A stretch of 64,000 bases of DNA from Chryseobacterium sp. 3008163 (GCF_003669035.1 NZ_CP033070.1:2356001-2420000), one strand, 5' to 3'; positions 1 to 9,532 are shown, counted from the first letter of the stretch. Made by a program: numbers and translations. Notes: generated from the letters alone by a model not told the origin.

Positions 1-15
1 TTTAAAATCATATTA

Positions 16-51
16 AATCCCTGCTGCATTCGTAGCGGGGATTCTTTTTTT
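16..51 (+). terminator. Rho-independent terminator of an upstream gene outside the window
   Basis: A hairpin with arms at 16-25 (AATCCCTGCT) and 34-43 (AGCGGGGATT), one G-T wobble, is followed by a run of T. It would end a plus-strand gene lying left of the window. Confidence 0.7.
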
Positions 52-156
52 CAAACAGAATTCACTTCTCGTCAAATCATCCTTACCATTCATCAAATAA
101 AATTTCAAATCATCGCCTGCAGTTGTTGTTTTGCATCAGATTTTTAATAACATCTT

Positions 157-753
157 ATGAAACAACGTTTTTTAGCATTAAGCTCATTATTTGTATGCAT
201 TACTTGCTCGGTTGAAGCCAATGCACAGCAAACCCCGGCCTTCCACATCGGTATCAAAGGAGGAACTAATTTTACAAAAACATCTACTGAATCTTCCGGA
301 ATCGAGGGGAAATATGGCTTGGGATATCAAGCTGGAGTGATGACAAGAGTAGATTTTAACCGTTTATATGTACAGGGAGAGGTTTTGTTCAACAAAAGAA
401 AAACTTCTTACGAAATGAAAGACAGGAGTTCTTCAAAATTAAAGTGGAATTCCATTGATGTACCTATCGTCGTTGGTTATAAAATCGTCAACAACAAAGA
501 TTTCAATATCAGGGCGTTTGCAGGTGGCGTTTACAGTTATGCTTTTAATGATAATTTATCTGCAACGAAAGCTCTTCAGGAAGGATTCAAAAAATTTGAT
601 AAGTTCAACGTCGGGATCACAGGAGGCGTCGGAATGGATTATAAAAACTTCTCCGTTGATCTTCGTTATGAGACAGGATTATCCAGCATCAGCAAGGAAT
701 TTAAATCTAAACCTCACAGCTTTTCACTGGGAATAGGATATTTCCTGTTCTAA
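157..753 (+). CDS. Outer-membrane beta-barrel protein (PorT/OMP_b-brl family)
   Basis: A 198-residue protein with an N-terminal signal peptide ending near ANAQQ. The rest is alternating polar/hydrophobic strands with glycine-rich turns (for example GIKGGTNFTKT near residues 32-42 and RAFAGGVYSYAF in the middle) and it ends in an aromatic residue (GYFLF), the usual C-terminal signature for outer-membrane insertion. This fits the small 8-10 strand Bacteroidota barrels annotated as porin family or PorT-like. The function is unknown. It has its own terminator at 776-809, so it is probably monocistronic. Confidence 0.75.
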   Translation: MKQRFLALSSLFVCITCSVEANAQQTPAFHIGIKGGTNFTKTSTESSGIEGKYGLGYQAGVMTRVDFNRLYVQGEVLFNKRKTSYEMKDRSSSKLKWNSIDVPIVVGYKIVNNKDFNIRAFAGGVYSYAFNDNLSATKALQEGFKKFDKFNVGITGGVGMDYKNFSVDLRYETGLSSISKEFKSKPHSFSLGIGYFLF

Positions 754-775
754 AAACTTAAATTATCTTTACGTA

Positions 776-809
776 TTAGAAACTGCAGTTTTGCGGTTTC
801 TAATTTTTT
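776..809 (+). terminator. Rho-independent terminator after the barrel gene
   Basis: A 12-bp stem (776-787 with 792-803, one wobble pair) and a GTTT loop are followed by six T residues. It separates the barrel gene from the kinase gene at 832. Confidence 0.8.
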
Positions 810-831
810 ATAAATCTACCTTGCTCAATCT

Positions 832-1896
832 ATGACAAAGCCTTTAGTCTTAAAAAAACATATATTAATTATCATTTTCTGGCTTGTTTTCGGGATGGCG
901 ATCTGGATGCAGATTCAGGTTGACGCCGGAATGTATAATGCCTTTATACAGACTTCTATCATCCTGATAAGTTCTTTTATTTTTGCTCATTTCTTAACCG
1001 ACAAACTTCTCCCAAAAGCACTGATTTCCAAAAAGATGAATCAGTTTTTAGTAGAAGCCGGAATTGTAATTATTTTACTGAGTTTTATATTCTCGTTTGT
1101 CTTTGCTTATATCAATATTGACGCGCAGACTCCTCTTCCGCCAAGTTTCTCGGGGCATTTGGCTGTCTTATGGAAAGGTTTTTATTTATCAATTCCTGCA
1201 TCGCTTCTCATTATCGGAACTGCTTGTGGAATAAGGTTTTATCTTGAACACGGAAAAATAGAACGGGATCATATTTTATTACAGCAGGCACATTTGGAAA
1301 GTCAGCTTAAACTATTACAGGATCAGATCAATCCGCATGTGATGTTCAATGTTTTGAATCACATTCATATTTTAATGAAAACGAATACGGAGCTTGCTTC
1401 TTTTCTGTTGTTAAAATTTTCTGATATTCTGCGGTATCAATTGTATCACTGCAATAAAAATCAGGTTATGGTCAACCAGGAAATTCAATATCTCCAAGAT
1501 CTGGTGGAAGTTGAAAAATTGAGATGGGGAAATGAACTAGATGTAAAAGCCACCTGGGATATTAATAATAAAAAAGCTTTCATTGCTCCTCTTCTGCTCG
1601 TTCCATTTATAGAAAATGCTTTTAAATATGTTTGTCGTTTGCCCGGACACAAAGGCTACATCATCATTTCATGTAAAGAAAAAGACAATACGCTTTCCTT
1701 TTATGTTGAAAATTCTTATTCAAACATCACCACTTACAAAAAGAAAGACAGCGCACACGGAATCGGCCTTCAAAATGTAAAAAAACGGCTAAATCTTCAA
1801 TATCCGGATTCACACACGTTAAAAATCGAATCTAATGATGACATCTACAAAGTTTCTTTAACTTTAAAATTATCCCAAGAAAATGACGAACAATAA
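832..1896 (+). CDS. LytS/YehU-type sensor histidine kinase
   Basis: A 354-residue membrane kinase. Four hydrophobic segments fill about residues 10-140, followed by a short coiled linker and the His_kinase domain (PF06580): phosphoacceptor His169 in the box QINPHVMFNVLNH, then an ATP-binding part with the N box PFIENAFKY and the G box GIGLQNVKKRL. Kinases of this class phosphorylate LytTR response regulators. The stop codon overlaps the start of the regulator gene at 1883 by 14 bases, so the two form a translationally coupled two-component system. There is no extracellular sensor domain, so the signal is probably perceived in the membrane. Signal and targets are unknown. Confidence 0.9.
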   Translation: MTKPLVLKKHILIIIFWLVFGMAIWMQIQVDAGMYNAFIQTSIILISSFIFAHFLTDKLLPKALISKKMNQFLVEAGIVIILLSFIFSFVFAYINIDAQTPLPPSFSGHLAVLWKGFYLSIPASLLIIGTACGIRFYLEHGKIERDHILLQQAHLESQLKLLQDQINPHVMFNVLNHIHILMKTNTELASFLLLKFSDILRYQLYHCNKNQVMVNQEIQYLQDLVEVEKLRWGNELDVKATWDINNKKAFIAPLLLVPFIENAFKYVCRLPGHKGYIIISCKEKDNTLSFYVENSYSNITTYKKKDSAHGIGLQNVKKRLNLQYPDSHTLKIESNDDIYKVSLTLKLSQENDEQ

Positions 1897-2619
1897 TCTT
1901 CCCAAAATGAAATGCTTAATTATAGATGATGAGCCGTTAGCGAGATTTCATCTGAAAGAAATGGCAGATCAAATTGATTTTTTAGAGGTTGTAGATACTT
2001 GTGCAACTGCTTTGGAAGCCAATTCTAAAGTACAGGAAAAACAGATCGATCTTCTTTTTCTGGATATTAACATGCCTTATTTAACGGGCTAGAGTTTTTG
2101 GAGCAATTAGAAAACCCGCCGTTGTGTATTCTTACAACCGCTTATTCGGAATATGCTTTGGAAGGATACAGACTTCAGGTAGTTGATTATTTGTTGAAAC
2201 CTATTGCTTTTAATCGTTTTTACCAGGCGGTGAATAAGGCACAGCAACAATTCATTATGTCTGAAAAAATAAAAAAGAATACCCCTTTCGATGATCCTTT
2301 TTTGTATGTGCGACAGTCTGATTCTTTTATCAAAGTTTCGTGGGTAGATATTTTATTTATTGAAAGTATGCAGAATTATACGAAGCTTCATTTTAAAGAC
2401 AAATCGCTTGTCATTCATCAAACGATGAAAGCTATCGAAGAATCGCTTCCTGCTGAGCATTTTTTCAGGATTCATAAATCATTTTTAATCAATATCACTC
2501 ATATCGATATGATCTCAGGAGGACGTTTATTTATCAATAAAATTGAGCTTCCTATATCCAGAACCCGAAAAGAAGAATTGCTCAATCAGGTTGTTTATAA
2601 GAAGCTCATTAGTAAATAG
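1883..2619 (+). CDS. LytTR-family response regulator, interrupted by a -1 frameshift
   Basis: The receiver domain starts MKCLIIDDEPLAR (acidic pair, then phosphoacceptor Asp61 in LFLDINMPYLTG). The frame then breaks at 2086-2090. One extra base there (a fourth G in the run 2086-2088, or a T at 2090) restores TGLEFLEQL and the receiver end TAYSEYALEGYR...VVDYLLKPI. A LytTR DNA-binding domain follows (FLYVRQSDSFIKV...IESMQNYTKLH...FRIHKSFLINI). Both halves are well conserved, so sequencing error is more likely than decay. Partner of the kinase at 832-1896. Confidence 0.85.
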
Positions 2620-2620
2620 T

Positions 2621-3529
2621 TTAGGGTAAATTCCAACGAAGGGCAACTGCTACATAAAATGTGCTTGAAAATCGGGGATCTTCACCTTTTTTCATCTTAA
2701 AAATGCTTTTTATTTTGCGCTCGTTTTCATTGAAGCTTCTCAGTAAAGCTGTTCCTCCCGTTAATTTCAGGCTTACTGATTCATTGATTTTAATTTCCGG
2801 TCTTAAGCCTGCTGTGATCTGCTGATATCCCAGTAATACAGATTTTCCGTCCTTGTTCCTTTCTACGGTCATTCCGTTTAAACCAACAACAGCTTTTAAT
2901 GCAAATTTGTCCGTGAACTGATAGCCGGCTTCCATTCCTTCCGGAAAATTGATGTTAAACTTAATTTTATTGCCTGTTTTCCAATCAAAATAGATCCAGG
3001 GCATAATCATCGGAACTCCAAACGCAGTGGTCAGAACGGGTCCTAAGCCAAGAGCCAGGTTAGGATTAAAATTCTTGATAAAAAGTACTCCACCCTGTCC
3101 TAAAACATCATCAAAATCTACATTTTCAAGATCTGTATAGACGCCGACTGATGCCGTCATCATCATGCTCCATTTTCCACCTAAAGGTCTTAAATGTTGC
3201 AAACCGACCTGAGCGTTCAGCATTTGATCAGGAAACAGCTGAGTTTCATAGTTTCTGTGAGACATTTTAGCGTAAGAACCATTGGCGAGTAAAGACCACG
3301 ACTTCACTTTACCATCCTCATTTTTCTTCATTGATAATGGAATATTAAAGCTTAGATCTACCCTTTTAAAATCACTCTTCGAATCCGTTTTCACACTATC
3401 CTCCGGACGGATATAGCTAGAGTGTGGAATATATTCTGTTTTAAGCTCCCCGGAAATTCCGGTCTGTGCATTTACCCAACAATTGAAATGGGTCAAACAA
3501 TAAAAAGCAGTCAAAAGACCTTTCTTCAT
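2621..3529 (-). CDS. Outer-membrane beta-barrel protein, probably DUF6268-like
   Basis: A 302-residue protein with a signal peptide ending near NAQTG. The body is amphipathic beta strands with many glycine/aromatic turns, ending FYVAVALRWNLP, as expected for an outer-membrane barrel. The pattern (linear strand arrays, GVGLGPVLTTAFG-like segment, TAGLRPEIKIN) resembles the uncharacterised Bacteroidota family annotated DUF6268; that match is from memory and not checked. It converges with the response-regulator gene, the two stops being one base apart. No function can be inferred. Confidence 0.6.
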   Translation of the reverse strand: MKKGLLTAFYCLTHFNCWVNAQTGISGELKTEYIPHSSYIRPEDSVKTDSKSDFKRVDLSFNIPLSMKKNEDGKVKSWSLLANGSYAKMSHRNYETQLFPDQMLNAQVGLQHLRPLGGKWSMMMTASVGVYTDLENVDFDDVLGQGGVLFIKNFNPNLALGLGPVLTTAFGVPMIMPWIYFDWKTGNKIKFNINFPEGMEAGYQFTDKFALKAVVGLNGMTVERNKDGKSVLLGYQQITAGLRPEIKINESVSLKLTGGTALLRSFNENERKIKSIFKMKKGEDPRFSSTFYVAVALRWNLP

Positions 3530-3650
3530 AATTAAAAAATTTATGCAAAGAGAGGTCTTCGTTTCTTTTTTACAAAAATTACTTGATTAAGTGTCGAGAT
3601 GCTATGATGAGTTGGAATAATGGAAGGATGAGATAAAACTGATATTGCTT

Positions 3651-3914
3651 TTAATTTGTTTTCTTATGAATTTTATTCTCCGGATTTTTTACAACATTTT
3701 TCACAAATCGTTCTTCACATGCTCCAAATTTTATAAAATTTTCCCTGCCTTTTTCTAAAGTCATATGATTCGGATGACTAATTTTTTTCAAATCAAAACA
3801 TCCATCATCTTCCCAAAAACAAGCTTTACATATATTGTAATTTCCTCTTTCCTTTAGAGTAAAATATCCACAACAATAGCATTGAACGCTTAAATTGTTA
3901 TTTGGTTCATCCAT
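3651..3914 (-). CDS. CPCC-type cysteine-rich small protein
   Basis: An 87-residue protein with CYCCGYFTL near residue 12 and CKACFWEDDG near residue 32. This CxCCG...CxxCFWEDD arrangement is the hallmark of the cysteine-rich CPCC family (PF14206), probably a small zinc-binding domain. Such genes often sit in variable regions, some near polymorphic toxin loci, but this one stands alone here downstream of the thiL terminator. Function unknown. Confidence 0.75.
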   Translation of the reverse strand: MDEPNNNLSVQCYCCGYFTLKERGNYNICKACFWEDDGCFDLKKISHPNHMTLEKGRENFIKFGACEERFVKNVVKNPENKIHKKTN

Positions 3915-3928
3915 ACATTTAAAATCAA

Positions 3929-3960
3929 CAAAAAAGCCACTACAAATAATGCAGTGGCTT
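3929..3960 (-). terminator. Rho-independent terminator after thiL
   Basis: Read on the minus strand, arms AAGCCACTGCA and TGTAGTGGCTT (3960-3950 and 3944-3934, one wobble) are followed by T-rich sequence. It lies between thiL and the CPCC gene. Confidence 0.8.
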
Positions 3961-3981
3961 CACAATATTTAAAATTAAATT

Positions 3982-5046
3982 TTAACCGTTTTGCTGATTG
4001 CTTAAAAAAGCATCCCAACCTTGTGCTGTCAACGCAACCAATTGATTAGAACCTCTTGCTACCATAAAATTCCCTTCTTCCTTATCAACAGCATGGCCAA
4101 TGATGCTAAAATCAGGATGATTTCTCATCTTTTCAAAATCATTTGGAGAAATCGTGAACAATAATTCATAATCTTCTCCACCGCTTAATGCCGTCATCAC
4201 TGGATTTAAATTCAAATCATCCGCCGTTGTAATCGTCAGATTATCCATCGGAATTTTCTCTTCATACAATCTGAAACCAACTTTCGACTGGTCAGAAAGA
4301 TGCAGAATTTCCGAAGCCAAGCCGTCAGAAATATCAATCATAGAAGTTGGTTTGATATCTAATTGCTCTAAAATTCCTTTTACATCGGTTCTTGCTTCCG
4401 GTTTCAATTGTCTTTCCAAGATATAATCAAAACCTTCCATTTCAGGCTGCATGTTTGGGTCTGCTAAGAAAACGGCATGTTCTCTTTCCAAAATTTGAAG
4501 TCCCATATAAGCGCCACCCAAATCTCCACTTACTACAAGCAAATCATTTGGTTTTGCGCCGCTTCTTTTCACGATATTTTCTTCATCTTCAATTCCGACA
4601 GCAGTAATGCTCATGACCAAACCTGCATTGGAACTTGTTGTATCTCCACCGATTAAATCAACTTTATATCTTCCGCAAGCCGCCTGAATTCCGGCATACA
4701 ATTCTTCCAAAGCTTCCACGGGAAAACGGTTTGAAACTGCAAGAGAAACCAAGATCTGCGTAGGCGTTGCATTCATCGCAGCAATATCACTAAGATTTAC
4801 CACAACAGCTTTGTAGCCTAAATGCTTCAATGGAACATATCCTAAATTGAAATGAACTCCTTCCGCCAAAACGTCAGTCGTTAAAACTACTTTCTTGTTT
4901 CCGGGATTGATTACAGCGGCATCATCTCCTACTCCAAGTTCCGAAGACTCGTTGGATAAAGGAAAAAATTCCGTTAGGTGTTTTATCAGTCCAAACTCTC
5001 CTAATTTAGAGATTGGCGTTAATTCTGGTTCTTTATCTTCAAACAT
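3982..5046 (-). CDS. thiL: Thiamine-phosphate kinase ThiL
   Basis: About 354 residues from the ATG at 5046 (MFEDKEPELTPISKLGEFG); a longer upstream frame exists but has no family similarity. It phosphorylates thiamine monophosphate to the active cofactor thiamine diphosphate. AIRS-like fold: the N-terminal motif GVGDDAAVI binds Mg-ATP, followed by LTTDVLAEGVHF, VNLSDIAAMNA and GGDTTSS; the C-terminal part has MIDISDGLASEI and LSGGEDYELLFT. Length and motifs match the family. It is monocistronic, ended by the hairpin at 3929-3960. Confidence 0.95.
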   Translation of the reverse strand: MFEDKEPELTPISKLGEFGLIKHLTEFFPLSNESSELGVGDDAAVINPGNKKVVLTTDVLAEGVHFNLGYVPLKHLGYKAVVVNLSDIAAMNATPTQILVSLAVSNRFPVEALEELYAGIQAACGRYKVDLIGGDTTSSNAGLVMSITAVGIEDEENIVKRSGAKPNDLLVVSGDLGGAYMGLQILEREHAVFLADPNMQPEMEGFDYILERQLKPEARTDVKGILEQLDIKPTSMIDISDGLASEILHLSDQSKVGFRLYEEKIPMDNLTITTADDLNLNPVMTALSGGEDYELLFTISPNDFEKMRNHPDFSIIGHAVDKEEGNFMVARGSNQLVALTAQGWDAFLSNQQNG

Positions 5047-5130
5047 AAATTTTATATAAGTAATTGGTAATTGGTAATGAGTAATTTTAAGTGCTGTCAA
5101 TAAATTAAACTCAAGACCTTAAACAATAAG

Positions 5131-5624
5131 CTAAACAGCTAATAGCGATGGATCAATATTTTCCGGGCGGAAAGGAAGTTTTTTAAAATCTTCTCTCGTC
5201 ATCAATATGGTTTCCGCAGTTTTGTATTTATTCATCGCTTCGACAACGTCATCTGGTGGGGAAGTCATTTTCCTCAACATGGTATCAATCCAAACTCCTG
5301 TCGCTTCTGAAGTGGCACAATGTGAACCATCAGGAAGATAAAACTTATGTACAAAACGGTAGATTGCAGCATCTTCTGCACACCCGTCGATTTCAAGGCT
5401 TACGATTACTTTTTGGTCTGCGAAAATTTCTTTAAAAAAGAAAATCTTTCGTGCATAATCACCGGACCAATTCCCCAACGGCTCATTTGGGTAACTCCCA
5501 TTTTTTCTTTTTTCATAAAAGCCATTCTAGTCTGCGCGCAATATTGCACGTAAGACGAATTGGCAAGATGTTTATTAGCGTCTAGATCGCTCCAGCGTAC
5601 TTCAAAGGTATGATAGAAAGTCAT
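5131..5624 (-). CDS. Acyl-CoA thioesterase, 4HBT hotdog family, with a -1 frameshift
   Basis: The N-terminal part (TFEVRWSDLDANKHLANSSY) is the classic hotdog 4HBT motif with the catalytic Asp in WSDLD. The frame breaks in the run of six A (plus strand) at 5434-5439. A seventh base restores ERFSFFKEIFADQKVIVSL and the rest of the domain. The reconstructed protein is about 164 residues, normal for FcbC/YbgC-type thioesterases, which hydrolyse acyl-CoA thioesters. The substrate cannot be told. It lies upstream of thiL on the same strand, 84 bases away. Confidence 0.85.
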
Positions 5625-5680
5625 TTAATTTTGTTTAAAAGTGAATTATTGAATAGTAACCATCTGAAGTATCTGCAATG

Positions 5681-5746
5681 TTTGTCATTCCGTAGGAATC
5701 CAAACAAGACCATTTAAATCAGCTGAGATTCCTACGGAATGACAAA
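5681..5746. repeat. 20-bp perfect inverted repeat (dispersed palindromic element)
   Basis: Arms at 5681-5700 (TTTGTCATTCCGTAGGAATC) and 5727-5746 are exact reverse complements around a 26-base spacer. It sits in a gene-free stretch between two divergent genes and has no T tract, so it looks like a REP/MITE-type element rather than a terminator. Confidence 0.75.
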
Positions 5747-5853
5747 CTAGATAAAGAATGAGAAAAAATACTTATTGTGGTTAATAATTTCGTTTAAAAA
5801 TTCAAAAATTATAATCCTCAAAATTACTCAAATAAGATGGTTTATAAAAATTG

Positions 5854-5861
5854 TAGTTTTG
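5854..5861 (+). promoter_or_regulatory. -7 box TAGTTTTG upstream of the HI0933-like gene
   Basis: Exact match to the Bacteroidota -7 consensus TAnnTTTG, 33 bases before the ATG at 5895. No convincing -33 TTG at the right spacing. Confidence 0.5.
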
Positions 5862-5894
5862 TAAAAATAATCTTCAGCATAAGATTACATAGTT

Positions 5895-7100
5895 ATGAAG
5901 CAAATTATCATTATCGGAGGTGGTGCAGCAGGATTTTTCTGTGCAGCAAATCTTGACGAAAAGAAATATAAAATCACCATTCTCGAACAAAATTCAGATG
6001 TACTCCAGAAGGTAAAAATTTCGGGAGGCGGAAGATGCAATGTTTCTCACGCATGTTTTGACCCAAAAGAATTGGTTCAGTTTTACCCTCGTGGAAATAA
6101 AGAATTACTCAGTGTTTTCACCAAGTTTCAACCTGGCGACACGATGAATTGGTTTGAAAAACGAAAAGTTTCGTTAAAAATTGAAAATGACAACAGAGTC
6201 TTCCCGGAAAGCAATTCTTCTCAAACAATTATCAATACTTTTCTGAATGAAATTCAACAGAAAAATGTTGAAGTGAAAACGAAATGTTCGGTAAAAGACA
6301 TCATTAAAAAAGACGATCAATACTTAGTTTCAACAAGTTCGGGAGACTTTTTATGCGATTATGTCATCTACACCACAGGAAGCTCGCCGAAATCTTTAAA
6401 GATGCTTCAAAATTTGGGACATAAAATTATTGATTTGGTTCCTTCGCTTTTTACATTTAATATTAAAGATGATTTGCTGAAAGATCTTTTGGGAACAAGT
6501 TTTGAAATGGCAGAAACGTCGATCCCGAAATTAAAAACTGAGGAAAGCGGACCATTGTTAATTACGCATTGGGGACTTTCGGGACCTGCAATATTGAAAA
6601 TTTCGGCTTGGGAAGCGATTAATCTGGCGAAAGTAAAATACAATTTTGAAGTTCAGGTTAATTTTATTTCAAAAGATATTAATGATGCAGAAGAATTATT
6701 TCAGAATTTTAAACAGTCAAATCCTAAGAAATTAATTGGATCATCGAAAATTTTTGAGGTGACGAATCGTTTTTGGCAAAGAATCTTGGAAGTTTCAAAA
6801 GTTGATTTAAATAAACAAATTGCCAACATTTCCGGAAAAGAAATACAGATGATTTTGGAAAATCTCTGCAAAAAGAAATTTCAGGTAACCGGAAAATCTA
6901 CTTATAAAGATGAATTTGTGACTGCAGGTGGTGTAGATTTGAAGGAAATAAATTTTAAAAATATGTCTTCGAAATTGTTGACTAACTTTTATATTGCTGG
7001 AGAAGTTTTAAATATCGACGCAGTAACTGGTGGATTTAATTTTCAAGCTTGCTGGAGCGAGGCGTGGCTGATTGCACAGGATTTGAATAATTTAAACTAA
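5895..7100 (+). CDS. NAD(P)/FAD-dependent oxidoreductase, HI0933/YhiN family
   Basis: A 401-residue flavoprotein. The N terminus IIIGGGAAGFFCAANL is the dinucleotide-binding GxGxxG loop; the HI0933 hallmark VKISGGGRCNVSHA follows near residue 40; the C-terminal FAD contact is FYIAGEVLNIDAVTGGFNFQ. Length is typical of the family (PF03486), soluble proteins of uncertain substrate, often called aminoacetone oxidase-like. A clear -7 box precedes it and a small TonB-C-like gene follows after 6 bases. Confidence 0.88.
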   Translation: MKQIIIIGGGAAGFFCAANLDEKKYKITILEQNSDVLQKVKISGGGRCNVSHACFDPKELVQFYPRGNKELLSVFTKFQPGDTMNWFEKRKVSLKIENDNRVFPESNSSQTIINTFLNEIQQKNVEVKTKCSVKDIIKKDDQYLVSTSSGDFLCDYVIYTTGSSPKSLKMLQNLGHKIIDLVPSLFTFNIKDDLLKDLLGTSFEMAETSIPKLKTEESGPLLITHWGLSGPAILKISAWEAINLAKVKYNFEVQVNFISKDINDAEELFQNFKQSNPKKLIGSSKIFEVTNRFWQRILEVSKVDLNKQIANISGKEIQMILENLCKKKFQVTGKSTYKDEFVTAGGVDLKEINFKNMSSKLLTNFYIAGEVLNIDAVTGGFNFQACWSEAWLIAQDLNNLN

Positions 7101-7106
7101 AAAAAT

Positions 7107-7514
7107 ATGAAAAAAAATTTAGTCCTAATCTCATTTTTAGGCTTTACACTTGCTTTTTCTCAAGTACAGGAAGGAATAAAGGCAAGCCAATCTTCCAGAG
7201 AAACTTACGTTCCTGAAGCTGATATTCAACCTTCTTTTCCCGGTGGAATTAACGAGTTTAGAGGTAAAGTTGCACAAAAAATAAATATTAAAAAAATAAA
7301 AAATGCAACAGGGAAAGTAAACTCAACAGCCAAATTCGCAGTCAACATGCAAGGTAATATAGAAAGCATTACTGTGTTTGGAAATAATGATGATCTTAAT
7401 AGCGAAGTAGAAAATGCAATAAAGTCAATAAAAACCAAGTGGAAACCTGCAACATACAAATCACACCCTGTGAAATATTGGTTTCAGCTTCCTTTTTCCG
7501 CTTTCATTGATTAA
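7107..7514 (+). CDS. Secreted stand-alone TonB C-terminal-domain-like protein
   Basis: A 135-residue protein with a cleavable signal peptide (FTLAFSQVQ) and a domain starting QPSFPGGINEF, the P-x-FPGG motif that opens many Bacteroidota TonB C-terminal domains. It continues with a beta strand, GNIESITVFG, and the terminal WKPATYKSHPVKYWFQLPFSAF. It has no membrane anchor or proline-rich linker, so it is not a complete energy transducer. A paralogue lies at 11027-11479. Possibly a periplasmic modulator; this is inference. Confidence 0.7.
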   Translation: MKKNLVLISFLGFTLAFSQVQEGIKASQSSRETYVPEADIQPSFPGGINEFRGKVAQKINIKKIKNATGKVNSTAKFAVNMQGNIESITVFGNNDDLNSEVENAIKSIKTKWKPATYKSHPVKYWFQLPFSAFID

Positions 7515-7520
7515 TCATAA

Positions 7521-8159
7521 ATGCTTTCAGCTAAAAAAAATATTCAGAATATCTCAAAAATCCTTTTAATAATCGGGTTCGGGTATTTCTTTTGGCAAAT
7601 GCTGAAAATCACTTTAGAATATATTCCTTTAGACTCCAATGTCAGTTTTTTAATGATTAAACAAACTGAAGTCGTAGAAAGACCTGAATATTTATATTTT
7701 TTTTACAGCCATGTTTACACGAGTATTTTTGTTTTATTGGTAGGATTTCTGGCCATTCTAAGAAAAGATTTCGGATTGAAAAACTTTCATAGAAATGCCG
7801 GTAAAATTTATATTTTTTTGATCTTAATTTTTGCAGCACCTTCCGGAATTTATATGGGGATTTTTGCCAATGGTGGTTTTTTATCTAAAATTTCGTTCGT
7901 TATTTTAGGCTGCTTATGGTGGTTTACTACGTTAAAAGCTTATCAATTAGCCCGGCAAAAGAAATTTAAAGAACACAAACAATGGATGTGGCGAAGTTTT
8001 GCATTGACAATTTCTGCCATCACTTTGAGAATGTGGAAAGTAATTATTGTATATTTATTCCATCCAAACCCGATGGATGTTTATCAAATCATTGCGTGGC
8101 TCGGCTGGGTTCCGAATATTATTTTAATTGAATATTTAATCAGAAAAAAGCACATTTAA
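7521..8159 (+). CDS. DUF2306-type multi-pass membrane protein
   Basis: A 212-residue protein with six or so hydrophobic helices. The segment NFHRNAGKIYIFLILIFAAP, the tract WWFTTLKAYQLARQKKFKEH and the following HKQWMWRSFALTISAITLRMW match the DUF2306 family of four- to six-helix membrane proteins with conserved histidines. Function is unknown. It sits 6 bases after the TonB-C-like gene and 5 before the YARHG lipoprotein, suggesting one operon from 5895 onward. Confidence 0.78.
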   Translation: MLSAKKNIQNISKILLIIGFGYFFWQMLKITLEYIPLDSNVSFLMIKQTEVVERPEYLYFFYSHVYTSIFVLLVGFLAILRKDFGLKNFHRNAGKIYIFLILIFAAPSGIYMGIFANGGFLSKISFVILGCLWWFTTLKAYQLARQKKFKEHKQWMWRSFALTISAITLRMWKVIIVYLFHPNPMDVYQIIAWLGWVPNIILIEYLIRKKHI

Positions 8160-8164
8160 TTTAT

Positions 8165-9084
8165 ATGAAAATTTTAAAATTAACTTTAATTGCTCTGTTT
8201 ACAATTGGTTTGACAAGCTGTAAAAAAGACGCTACAACCGAAGAAAAATCTAAAGACAGTTTAACTGCTAAAAAAGATTCTGTCGTCATTCCCGAAGTTC
8301 ATAAAGAATATTATGGAATTTATACAGGAGAATTTGCCGGAAAAGAGATGATGCATGATAATGAAGCTGATGAAGACTATGAAGGAATAAATATCAAAAG
8401 ACTGTCTTTAAAAATTAACCGAATTACTCAAGATTCTGTGTATGGACAAAGTATTGTGAACGGAACACAAAGACCTTTCAGAGGTATTTTTAACGAGAGT
8501 TCTCAATCTTTTATTTTGGATGAACCAGGAAATGATAAAACCGATGGAAGATTTGAAGTTAAACTTAAAAACGACAGCATCACCGGAAAATGGACTGCTT
8601 TTAATAAATCTGCAGTAAAAGCTTCTTTGAAAAATTTAAAACTGATTAAAAAGAGTTTGTCTACAATCCGAATTTTATGCTGGATCAAAATTCTGAATTA
8701 ATTGATTGGGAAAATCCGAGAGATTTTAAAGAAAAATATACCGACGAAGAAACAGGAAAAACAGAAACATACACCCAATCTAAAAATAGAGTTGCTTCTG
8801 ATGCGGTTTTTAAAATCAATGCTTCAAAACAAAAACTGAGCGAAAAAGACATCAAAAACCTTCGAAAACTCGACATGGAAATCATTAAAAATTCGGTTTT
8901 CGCAAGACATGGTTATTCATTCAAAAAACAGACTTACAGAAACTTTTTTGAACAGACCGATTGGTACATTCCGGTTTCCAATAATGTTGACAGCGAGCTT
9001 TCCCCGATGGAAAAAGAAAATGTAGCTTTGCTGAATCGTTTTATAAAATATGCGGAGGATAAATATGATTCTTTTGGAAGGTAA
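8165..9084 (+). CDS. YARHG-domain lipoprotein, with a -1 frameshift
   Basis: The N terminus has a lipobox (FTIGLTSCKK), so the protein should be lipid-anchored. The reading frame breaks at the A run 8648-8652. A sixth A restores LIKKEFVYNPNFMLDQNSEL and joins the two halves into one protein of about 306 residues. The C-terminal part contains NSVFARHGYSFK...FFEQTDWYIP, the YARHG domain (PF13308), an extracellular domain found in lipoproteins of unknown role. Last gene of the 5895-9084 run. Confidence 0.8.
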
Positions 9085-9096
9085 TTTTCCCGAAGA

Positions 9097-9495
9097 TTAA
9101 ACGGATTTTGAAGATTCGTTTTGATAAAATTTAATTTTAACCAAAAGATAAAGGATCAAACATCCCACTCCATAACATATAATATCAATCCACGAGAAAG
9201 AATTTCCGATAACAATATACATTAGGCTTCCCGGTTGGAAGCCTAATTTGTCTGCAATGTTGAAAAATTGAGCAAACTCTATCAGGCAAGAAAAAGCAAA
9301 AATTCCGAGAATTAATTTTGTGTTGTTGGTTATGAAAAAGCTTTTCACAAGAGTATATAAAAGCATGACAACTATGACATCTCCCAAATATGCTCGGATA
9401 AAGAATTGATCTTTTAAAACGGTGGCAATTAAAACCTCAACAAGGAAAATAAGGAGGGTTAAAAAGAAATATTTCAGGTTAAATTTAAATTTCAT
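9097..9495 (-). CDS. DUF2809-type small membrane protein
   Basis: A 132-residue protein with four predicted membrane helices. The motifs RAYLGDVIVVMLLY and CLIEFAQFF are typical of the DUF2809 family, distant relatives of VanZ. Function is unknown. It converges with the YARHG gene. Confidence 0.75.
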   Translation of the reverse strand: MKFKFNLKYFFLTLLIFLVEVLIATVLKDQFFIRAYLGDVIVVMLLYTLVKSFFITNNTKLILGIFAFSCLIEFAQFFNIADKLGFQPGSLMYIVIGNSFSWIDIICYGVGCLILYLLVKIKFYQNESSKSV

Positions 9496-9532
9496 CGTGA
9501 TTAATTTTGGCTAAAGTATTTGATTTTGTGTT

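Noticed and set aside
3651..3914. CPCC protein as part of a toxin system
   Set aside because: Such proteins can occur in toxin loci, but no toxin gene is near this one.
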